From Brachionus koreanus (Eukaryota; Rotifera; Eurotatoria; Ploima; Brachionidae): a stretch of 41,704 bases of DNA. This document shows, piece by piece, positions 21,201 through 33,200 of this stretch (positions within the stretch are counted from its first letter, which is position 1; each line of letters starts with the position of its first letter). A model generated the notes under the pieces. It saw only the letters and a list, made by a program, of their open reading frames with translations. It was not told the origin of the DNA and did no database searches. The translations under genes were made by a program, and so were the position numbers. Location of the stretch: assembly GCA_016987375.1 (NCBI GenBank), contig PJRA01000011.1, positions 622,011 through 663,714 on the forward strand, in the 5' to 3' direction.

Positions 21201-24200
21201 TGAACATTTTTGACTTAAGCCAAATAGTGAACACTTCGGCTACATCATAGTACAATTTTTCCGAGTGTTCATCGGGATTTTTGAGCCAAAATGCGCGATG
21301 CAAATCAACATATTTGATTAGTAGCGGATAGAAAGCGTAAATGTTGCGAATAGCTGTTTCCAAGTCGCGCTGTAGCTCGCTCTCGACGTTTTCGCGCTGT
21401 GTCGCATTTTTGCACTGAGTGCGAATTGAAATTTCTCGTTCATATAGTTCGCGGGTCTTCTCGGCGATTCGACTCGAAACTGGCAAAAAGTGATTCTCGA
21501 GTAAATCGGTTGTTGAAGTTGAAATAATCAATTGCGAAAAGCTAGCAATTCGGTTCATCCACAGGGCTTCCTTTTCGTCCAAATTGTTGCTGATAAGTTT
21601 GAGTATGTAGCCGAGAGTTTGGTTCGTGATGAGAGAGGTAACGCCGGTGATTGGACCGGACTCAGCTGCACTTTCGGGCTTTGTTTGGCCGGCTGCTTCG
21701 ATAGCCGAGAGTTTTGGTTCAGTGCTTTTTGAAGACGGACCGTGCTCCCACCAATAGTGCAGATAGTTGCAAAGAGTGGGCAGGAGAATTTCGATTACAT
21801 GCGGCGCGTCATCGTACTTGCCACCTGATTCACACAAATTTCCAATTTCGTTTATAATCTCTTCTAGTTGGGGCAGGTTTTTGGACAGTTTGGCCATAAC
21901 GTCTTGGGCCTCGAGCGAATGCTCGCTTAGATTAGACTCAGTCAGGCCGTACATTATCGAATATTTGTTGTTCAGGTTGTACTGTGGTTCCAGAAAAGCG
22001 ATCGGAAACGAGGTGGCAAAAGAGCCAAGACACTCTCCAATTAAAGGCCGGTGTCGGCTTAAATCGTTGATTATCCACTCGCGGTCTATCAACTTTGTTC
22101 CCAATGTACCCAATATCCACAAGGCATTAAGTATTTTGTACGATGCCAATTGAATTTCTCCAGCTAAAAGAAAAAATTTGTTTGAATTTTTTAAAATAAA
22201 AAAAAAATTTTATGTTTTATTAATTAGAGGATTTATTAGAAAAAATAAAGAATTACAGAAAAATTTGTTCTCAGTTATTTTATTTTTTTCAAACATCTTT
22301 TTTTCGAAAAATTTATTTTAAAATTAATATTTTGTTCATTAGCACTCAAAAAATCCGGATCCCGGATAGCTTTTTAGACCTTTTGCCCTTTTTTTACTTG
22401 CTATTCCATGAAAAAAAGCATATTTTGCAACAAAAATTATTAAATTTTAATTAGCTTAACAGAAAACAAATGTAAAATCAAGCGCCAAAAAGAAAAAATC
22501 TTCCTGATTTTGAGTGTAAATATCAAATGATTTGTACAGGTAAATTTTTCATATGGTAGTAATAGTAGTCCTTGCTGCGACACCTAACATGTAGAGTGTC
22601 TGAGCCCATCAGCGCCGATTGGCCATGTAGATATGGTAGTAATAGTAGTCCAGCCGATTCTATTGAATTTATTTGTGAAACAACAAATTTTCACGCTCAA
22701 CAAATATTTAAAATAATATTTCAAACATTATACCTTAGACTTTATATTATTGCAACACTCCATAAATGTCAATAAGTCATGCAATGGAATGCAATTAAAA
22801 AGATTATTCTTATTATCTAGTTTTGGACTATAGCTTTTTATTTATTTATTATAAATATTCCCTTGTTATTTTAATAAAAGGGTGAAAATAATTTTTATAT
22901 TTTATTTTAAATAAAATTCATTCAAAAAAAAGAGCCCAGCTTTTATTTTCACATATCTAAAGTCATTTTAAAACTAGCAGTTAACATAGATTTCACCACA
23001 TTTTCTGGCAACTTATTGCAATGCGGAACTACTCTGTTTGAGAAAAATGTCTGGCGCTTACTACAGCTGCAAAATAGTTTCTAATTTGAGTCTATTATAA
23101 ACTTAGTTTCTAAAAAAATTTTTTCTTTCAAAATAATTTAAACAGCAACAATAGTAACTCTTGAAATATGCCTAGTGGTAAATGATTATGTGCTTTAAGT
23201 AAAAAGATTACAATATTGATTACGAAAATTTAAAAGTAGTAATACGACCCTTCAAAAGAAGAAAGGCTCATTTAGGCGAGCCAGAATTTCCAAGAAGGAA
23301 TACACTTTATTTAATTTAAAAATTTTTTTATTTAAAAATGTGCCATTTCAAATTATTTTGAAAATTTCAAATTGATTATCCTTTTCAATTTTATCTATGT
23401 TTTTAATCGATGGTTTTGCTATAACCTTTTCAAAAAACATATCAAAATAGCACAACAAAATCCAAAAGAGACCCTAAAAAGGTTAGAAGAATTTTAAAGT
23501 TAAAATTTATCTGCCTTTCAATTGTTTCATTTAATTTTTCCATTATAAGCTTCGCGCGTAGCAAACTTACCGCAATATCTGAATTTAGAAGAACCAATTT
23601 AGAATTATTATTCTGCATACTTGTAATAATTTTTTTTAAATCACTCTTTTTTACTAAATTTTAAAATAAAAAAACAAAAAAAATAAAATTTTTTTTAGAA
23701 TTTCCTAGTCTAGTTTTGGAAAATCTGCAAAAAACTAGGACTTTTGGGTTACAAAAAAAATGCTTCAAAGATAAAAATTGAGATACCAAAATAACAAATT
23801 CCAAAATTTTATCATTTTTAAATTTGTGGAGAAAATTATCAACCGTGAATTAATTAACATTATCTATTAATAAAGTAGTTATCTATGATACAATCTTAAT
23901 TCCAAAAAACCCAAAGAACCGAAAGGATGCAAAAATCACAGCATATATAAAAATAATATATATCTTCATCAGTTTTAAATTTTCGCTATTAATTATTTTT
24001 TCTAAATAATCATCATTTAAATAAACAAAATTATTTTATTGACTTTGTTTGAAATGGAAAAAAATGCTTCAAAAATAATTTCTAATTTAAAATATATCAA
24101 TAAACTAGAAAAATTCAGTTTAAAATTTAAAAATAAAAATAAAAATTTCTCTTCAAAATTTTGTTTAGGAGCCACATATAAAAAAATTAAGATGAATTTT

Positions 24201-27200
24201 TTTTAAATATTATTGTGTAATGTTCTAGCTCACTCAATAAATTCAGATTATAGTCATAGAAATTTAAAATATTTTTTTTTATTTTTCTATAAATAAAACT
24301 TAATAAATGCTTACTTAAAACATCAGTTCCGTATTTGTTGGCGCCCAAATGGTCAAACATGGAAGCCAATACAGGTAGAAGAACCATATGTATGTAGTCC
24401 AAATTGGCACTGGTTTTCTGACTAGTTCCTTTGATATTGCTCAATCGGTTATTGGTTAAATCATCGATAATAGTGCTAAGATCATCAGCTGCATGAGAAA
24501 AAAATGGCAATAGTGATGCACGAACTATTTCTTGGCTGTTTTTCATCACTGAACTCACGTCAACTGCTCTAATTAGAACTTGCAAGCATCGAACAGTAAT
24601 GTTTGTGTCACTTCCAAAGCAGGGCATTTTTTTTCGTAGCAATAAAGCTAATTTGCAGAAAAGACTGCACGTCATTTCTTTTTCTTTGACAGTTGCACAT
24701 CCTAAACCAGGCTTGTTGGATGAAGATTTTATTATAAAATAAGAACGATGCGATTTGAAATATTTTTCTATCAATGGAAGCACAACCTTTGAAATTTTAT
24801 AATTTATAACTTTTTATTGAATTTTATTTAAAATAAAATCACTTTAGTGAAAAATTTAACATCCCCCCCTGAGGTTTTAAAGCTGCTTTTTCTAGAAAAT
24901 TTGGCACTTTCTTTTATTGACTGCATGTTTAACGCTGCTTTATCCACATACTCGAGCAATTTCTCTAGCAAATTGAAAGCAAAACGAATCTCTGTTCGAT
25001 TGTTATTGCCCTTTTCACTTTCATCATGATGCATCCTGATAAAATTAAATTATTTTAAACTAATTATTATTTTTCTATCTTAAAACATTTATAAAAAACA
25101 TACGTGTTCAAGGCAAGTCTTTTTTCATTTAAGCTACTTTCAATGCTTAAGATGAAAAAAATGCACAACATAAAAAATCATATTTCAACTGTGTAAATTA
25201 GATCTTACTTTTGTAGCCGGTATCCATTGAGAATCAAAAATTTGACTAGTCCATAAGTGAACTGAAGATCGTTGTTTCGTTCACGATCGGTCAAAAATTC
25301 GTAAGGAACTAGAAGGTGATGTAAGGCAGCACCCACATTTTCAAGTTCGTTTTGTTTCTTTCTTGACCAAATGTGATGACAATTCATTGCCAAAATGCTC
25401 GCCAAATCCTAAATTAAATTTTAAATATTTAATTTAAATTAATGCTTAACTACATCTTGTTCTTTTGTGAGAGTGATATTGCTTAAATCGAAAGGTTTCG
25501 GCATGTATCCATTCGATACAACTCCATCTTTCAGCTTTTTAAGTACCATTCTTGAAGCATTTTTCAAATTGATGGTCGTTGCTTCAGATTTCTCTATCGA
25601 CCAGCCAAGAACTTTTATTGCTTTCAAGCTGTCACGTGTCAAATCTTCATATTTCAGTTGTTCCTGATTAAAAAAATGTCACTTAGTTGAATATAAAGAT
25701 TTTTTTTTGAAAAAACCAAGACAGAAAAGTGTAAAATTGACTAATTAATAAACAATCATTTGGAATATTTTATTCTTTTAAATTTGAAACAACATATAAA
25801 TGAATTTCTGATTTTTTTTCAAAATTTTGTTGTTACACTATCAAGTTATTTTATTTTCAAGCTTTAAAATATTGAGATACTTTTTGCTGGTCAAAATTGC
25901 TTAAATTAATGACCAGATTGACTTTAAATATTAATTCAAATATTTTTTATTTTTTAAAAATATTTGAAAATATTGTAACAAAACAAAACTACCAAATAAA
26001 TATTCATATAAATTCAATTTTAAGTTTTGTTTAACTCTAAATGAGCAAAAATTTCAAAAATTGTCATTTTCATTTGTAAAATATAAAAGCAATTAAATAG
26101 TTTTTCTCATTAAACTAACAAAAATTCAATGGATCTAAAAGAGAAATAAAAAAAATATTTTTTTAAAATTTTTTAGTGATTTTTTTATCAGTTCATTCAG
26201 TAATAACCAGAATGCTTTTGAAAAATTAATAAAAATTTTTTACTTTTCTAGACATGCTTTGATAGCTTTTTAAAGAAGGATGTATTCGCTCCGAATCGCT
26301 GTAGGTCTGGCCGTATGACCAATTCTGATCAAATTTATTGTATGACCATAAATCATGAACATGCTCTGAATATATCTTAATTATGTCCTCAAAGTCTTGG
26401 GTTAATATAATACTTAAAAAAATTTAAATTTGTATCTTAAAAAATTTTAATATTTAAATTAATCAAATACTTGTGAATATTTAGTGGTATTGGTTCATAA
26501 GGACTAGCTCTTTGCAGCTCAGACAATCCAGTTGTAGTTTGATAGCTAAGCAGATCGCTTTCTGATATTGTGTATGAGTAGTCTGGAGAGAGAGCGCAAC
26601 CGATGGCTGATAAACAAGGAAGAGCTTTGCTGAATAATTCTGGATCATATGTCTTTAAGCAAAAAATTAAAACTATTTATTAAGAGTTTTTTTTTTAAAT
26701 ACTCTTCTGGCTAGTGAATCAAAAATTCTGGTAAACAAAGTCATCGTGAGTTTTTTTTCTTCTTCACTAGCTTGTCCGATCGGGCTTGCGCCATAGTATC
26801 TACCACATCGTTCATACCATAAAGTTAGCATTTTCAAAGGCACAATAGTGTATTCTTCTAATGTAGGCAAGTCTTCTATTAATTTTTTTAGTAAATTTTT
26901 CATCATTGGTGGCTTCATTTGGCTTTAATAAAATATTTATTAAATTCTAATTTTAAAAAATTTTATTTTACTTTGTGAATGAAATTAAAAAATCGCACAC
27001 AACATCTAGTTGCCCATTGGTAAGACTTTTACATCTTGATAATCTATAGACTGTGTTCAAAACTGTTTCCATTAGAGAAGATTTGTTTTCTGCAGCATCA
27101 AAGTAATGAGCGTATGAGGTCAATAGTGGAAGCACTGAACAGCATAGATAACGATTCAATGCCAAAGGCATATCACCTTCCGCACAAGTACTCTAATTAA

Positions 27201-30200
27201 AAAAAAACTATTATTTTCATGAATTTTGAATAATTTTACAGAAAACAACTTCTAATTGTGAAAATAAAGAACTAAAAAATCATTAATTACTATAAACAAT
27301 CATCAATAAAATTGTGTTTAAAAATATTTGAAGTCATTTCAAAAAAAAATTTGAATAACAGAATTTTTCAAAGAATAATGAAACAGACTCATTGGAAAAA
27401 TAATTAGCTGTAAAGGACACATTATTTTTTCATTAAGAGAAACTCAGGAAATAAAAAAAAGAATAGATCAAACTTTAGTTACTTATAAAGAACTAAATTG
27501 TGTAGTTTTTTAAAAATTTATTTTTGAAAGCTATAAGAAATCATCATTAGCACTGAAAAACCAGGCTGATTATTAATAAAAATTTCAAATTTATCCATGA
27601 AAACCAATAAAGTTTATTTTTCTGAAAATTAATTAAAATTTTTTAAATTTAAAAAAAAAAAGATTTTTTTTAAATTATTTTTTAAATGGAATAGTTTAAA
27701 TTGATTCATTCTATTAATGAAACGGGCTCATAATTATTTTGGACTCATTTAATTTATTAATTATGAAATATATAATTATTACTTAGGACTAATTTATTAA
27801 TTATTTTTAGCCTCTAAAATTACTAAATAAGAGTTACGAAATGACTTAAACGATAATTGTTATTTTAATATTTATTTATTTTTAAATGAAATTTGAAGAG
27901 ATTCTATGTGTCTCATATCAATAGAATCTAATAATTTTTTGTCTTTGACTTCATTTATTTGATGATGAACTGCTTTTCTTTCATGAAACCAACACATTGG
28001 ACACTTAAAATTGTTTGTTTTCCATAAAATGTTGATTTGAATCTGTTTGTTATAGAATCGACTGCATCTGCAAGAAAAGCAAAATTGGCTAACTTGAATT
28101 GAAAATAATAGTATTATAAATGCTTGATTGTGGCAATTGTATAAAAAATATATAGCTGCAAAGCATTGCGGGTCTCTTTTCTTAACTTTATTACAAAGGT
28201 TCTCTTCTTTTGTTCCAGCTTCTGTCTTGTATGGCCTTTTATAAGACCATTTTAATCATTTGTCATTGGAAAATAGAGATATGGAAAAATAAGTTCATTA
28301 AAGGAATAATTAAGACAGAAAATGAGTTGGGGACATTAATAATTATCCTTATTATAGAATAAATAGTAGTTCATTTTAATTAAATTATGAGACCAAATTA
28401 GTAATTTTTTTTATAGATAGTGAGCCCATTTTTTTTAATTTTTTTTTAAACAGGAATCTTTTTTCTATAATTTTTAGAAGTTCTTAAGTTCCAAAAAGAA
28501 AATCCGTTAATCAAAATATTAAAATAGACATTTAATTTTCAAAAAATTTTTTGCTTCAAATTGTCGTTACTTAAAATGTGTATATCTTAGACATTTTTTG
28601 CGATGATTTCGTTTAAATTACTCTAATTTAAATAGTTAATAGCCAATTTGCTTTTAAATTGACATTGATGAAAAATCTGAGAAAAAAAAAAAAACCAATA
28701 AATAAAATAATATTTTTTTAAAATCTTGTTTGATTAACTAAATAATTCCAATCTTAGTAGGAATTTTAATTTGAGAAAATTGAAATTTTTTTTGAGGTTG
28801 AATTTATGTGAAAATATTTTTTTTTTTTCGAAATTAAATTAAAAATTAAAAAATTGTCACAATAAAAATTCAGGAAATTTTTAAATTAATTTTAATTTAA
28901 TTTTTAAATAACTAAAATTTTTTATTTAAAAGTTTTACTAATCAAAAAGAATTAAAAAAACATCTTACCGAATCCAAAATAGTTGCACATCTTATGTCTG
29001 GCAAAAATCCAGTTTCAAGCAAGCGAAAAAAAGTAGTTTGATCTGGTATACCGTATACTCTTTCCAAAAAGAGAACAATAGACATCTTATGGCTTGGTTG
29101 GATTCCTGGCAAATGTTCACTTAGACCAGGTATAGGCAGAATAAATCTTAGAGACAAAAATCCTTCCAAATCTTCCATAGAAACCAAACTTCTTAAAATT
29201 GATCTGGCTCTAATTGAGTCTGATTTTCCCATTTTAATTGTTTCTTCACTAGGAGCACATCTTCCCAAAAGTTCAACTAATGAAGCATAAAATGATAAAA
29301 TAGCTTCACCAATATCAATATAGTCTTCATCTTCTTCCGATGGAATACGAGAAAAATCAAATTTATTATTGTTTAAAAAATCAATGCTCATCTCAGATTC
29401 GGCATCAAGAGCAGCTGCCATTACAATCGGATTTTGAACATTTTGAGTTGCTGCTATTTGTAGTGACATTCTAATGCCATCAACTGTAGCTTTAAGTAGA
29501 CCACCGCCTTCGCCTCTTAAAGCTGGACCAAGACACTCCGGTCTTCTAATTAAAAGTCTTACAATTAAGTTAGCGTTTTCTTCTACACTGTCACCATTAA
29601 CCCATACACAAAATTTCAAAAAGTCCAAAAATCTTTCACCCTCTACAGGGTCCCAACCAATATCTGGATAGCCTTTGGCAAATAGCTCAGAGTTTGTTTG
29701 CAAACCACATCGTGACAAATAGGCAGCAATTTTTTCCAAATCTGATTCTCTGAGTGCCAATGAAAGGTCATTATTGTCCATTAATGATGAACAAGCTACA
29801 TCTAAAGGACAAGATCCACGTAGAGATGGACGAGCTAAAAGCATGGCACTGTTGTCTAATAAATAGCTTAAGTGTTCGAACATTGCCCGTTGATTGTGAC
29901 GGCTAGTTCGGCAAAAGTAAGACAGAAATTTGCAACATACCACCACTAATTCGGTATTTTCTTCTTTTGGTTCACCTTGCTGAGACATCATTAGCTGATT
30001 TGAGTTGGTTGTATTTGCTTGATTGTCTATATTGGACATCATGTCTCCAGCTACATCTTGCTGATGCTGCCGACGATTAAGCCAATTGATCATCACTTGC
30101 ATCACGGTCTCGTGCACACACAACGCTCTCATTAGATCTGGATGCTGAAAAAATATTTTGTTATCCATAATTTCGTTTAGACAACTTTTCATTATGTCTT

Positions 30201-33200
30201 CTTCGATTTGACTCATTTGAACCGAGAGAAGACCTCGCACTATGCTCAAAGATTGCAATAGGTTGGTAACGTCTTTAATGCTCGTTTCTGCAATAACATA
30301 TGTTTTTGGTAAGCATTCAGCAAGCTTAAATTTTTAAAAATTAATTAAATTGATTAAAATATTTGCAAAGTTACTTCGGCTAATAAATTGTATTGACGGT
30401 AAATTAAAGCAAACATTTCGCGTATCAAATTTTCACTGTGAATAAATGAATTTTTGGCCCAATCAACCACATTTTCTGTGATTAGAAGTGACAATGCATC
30501 TTTAGAAAAAAATTAATTTAAATTTTTTTTTCATATTATTTTGATTAAAATAAATTTTTTCATCAATTTATAAGTTAAAATAAACAGATTTACAATTTTT
30601 TTGAATTTGAAGTAATTTTTAAATTTTTTTTATTTCAAATTCTTAGATGCTAAAAAATTAAAAAAATTATTATTCAATTTTTTTTAATAATAAATATAAT
30701 AATAATATTTATTGAAAAAACATTTTATAAGTAAAAGCTAATTTCCAAAACTTTTATACATGGATTTTTACGCATCATATCTGTTTAATAGGGATACTTG
30801 TAATAAGAGCACATTTGAATAGTTTTTTCAAGCTATTCAGATGGACCCTACTAAAAACTCTTTAATAAAAAGGACAAAGTTTCTTATGCTTCTCATTAAA
30901 AAGTGATATTGTGAAATTCAAATACAAACAAAAAAAATTCTTTCTATTCTGATAAATTAATACTTTTTAGAAAATACTGCAAATCAAAAATCAGTTCAAA
31001 TCAAATTGATGCTTTATTTGTCTTTTTGTTGCATAAGAAAAAACATTTAAAAAAATTGAATAAAATATTTATTCATATTTTTATTTAAATTTTAAAAAGT
31101 ACAAAAATAGCATTCGTTTTGAATAAAACGACCCAAAAAAAAATTATCGCTGACTAGAAGAACAGAAAATATGTTAGATTTTAATAAACTAACCTTAAAA
31201 TTAGATTTCAAAACGAATAAAATTTTTGCTTTTAATTTTAATTTACAGGTCGGTTTTATCTATTTGAGGAAGTTATTGAATTTAAAAATGTTTAATAGAA
31301 TTTCCTTTAAATTTTTTTATAACACTTGACGAAAAAATTTTCATAAATTTAACTATCTCAATTTTTTTGTCAGAAAATTTTTCTTTGAATTTTGATTTAA
31401 AAATGAATTTTAATTAAAAAAAAAATAACTTACTGTGACTATATTCGTTTTTAACTACTTCATCACAAATAGCCATCAAATTTTCTTGATTTGGCTCAAT
31501 TTGTTCTTGATTTTCAGTGATAGCTGAATACTCATTCGAAAATAGGACTTTAAAAATTTTAGAAACAAATCCAGATCCATCTGCCTGGTTTTCATTTGAT
31601 TGTCCTTCATCTCTCTTTTTAATTTGACAAATTTGATTTAAACTCGAATGAAAATCAGTCAATTTGGTTTTAATATCCTCTGAAAGGTCAATATGATGGT
31701 TAGAAGACTTGAAATTGACCAAAGTTTGCATTTGATCTCGAGCTGGGCATCTAAATTCTTTTGTTTTTTTAGCCATTACTGCCGATGGTAGCGAAGATTC
31801 TTTCAATTCGTTGTATCTTTTTTTCTGATCAGACTGAATTTCATTTACATAGCTTGAGCTAAAATTGACCACAGCTTCAACTCGGAATCTAAGAACATAG
31901 TCACACAAGCTGTGCAGAAGCATGCAAATCTCATACTTTATTTCATCGTCCAAATTTGCGTTTAGTAAGCCGGTTGAAATGGATACAAATTCTGAGCTAA
32001 ACTTTGTAGGATCCAAATATGCCATCAACAAATGCAAATCTTGCTCGCTGAACGCATCCATCATCAATAGTTGGTTTAGGAGCTTAATTAGAGGCACAAA
32101 CAGTGAAGAATTGGACCCGCCTGTCGGATCTCGGACATGAGATATGCAAAGTTTGACCGAGTCCGGAAAAGAACTCAAAACAAATTGTTTAAGAGCTTCT
32201 ATATTGAAGCTAGGTGGAAGAAGATATAATTTTTGGGTTTCATTTTTAATCTGAGATTCGGAGATTATAGATGGTCTTACTGATACAAAGTCGTCGCGTT
32301 TTGGAAATTTTCCGTCTTTCATTAATTCCTTGTGATCTTCCAGTTTGTTATTGAACAGCTTAGAATTAAGCGGTATTACAAACTCATATTTGGTCATTTG
32401 ACGTGAGAGTGCAAATGATTCAAGATGCAGCTTAATCATCAAATCATAAAATCTTCGTCTTATGTGACCATTTAAATAGGGATTCTGAATGCAATACATT
32501 AATTGTTTCTCATCTATTTGATTACATAGTTGGTGTGCAACGTAGTTGTTGCTTTGGGCACATACGGCTTCATATAACATTAGCAGATTGTGAAAAAATC
32601 TTCAAGGAAATTTTTATTTTTTTTTCAATTTTTTTGCTTCTAAATGTTACTCTTTATATTTTTCGTTTTCGTTCAGCTCAAGTACACTTATCCATCGATC
32701 TCTTTCGGGAATATAAATTGCTTGGTTGTACACTTGTAAAAAATTATTTAATAAAACATTATCTAGCCAATTTAATTTGAAATTTTTTGATAATTTTTAA
32801 ATGGACCGTATTTTTAACTGAAAAATATAAAATAATTTCGAGTCAACTGAAGATAAAAATTTTTTTATAAATTTTCAAAAAACAATAGGAAACCATTAAA
32901 GCATATTTAAATTATTAAAAAAAGGTAATTCTTTAGTAAGTGGTATTCCAGGTGGTAAATTTTTAACCAAAACTTTTTCTCTTTATGGCTCAATTTAGCT
33001 TATTTTTTTAAAAGAAATTAATTTGATTTAAAATCTGCAAAAAAAAGTCTTTGACTTGGAAAAAATTTTATTTTTCTTTATTTTTCAAATCATTAACATT
33101 GTTTCTTTTAGATAAATTCGTTTCGCTAAACAGTTAAGTTGAAAAAATTAGTTCACAAATACTACAATTGAAACATTCATTGTCCCAAGTCCCGAATTTG

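Larger units (their letters stand above)
22164..24314 (-). other. RyR intron, 2151 bp, with several repeats
   Basis: Contains a TTA-ended miniature element (22339-22519), a dispersed GC-richer repeat (22551-22655) and a LINE tail (22949-23067). Nothing else coding was seen; 23300-24200 is plain AT-rich sequence. Confidence 0.75.
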
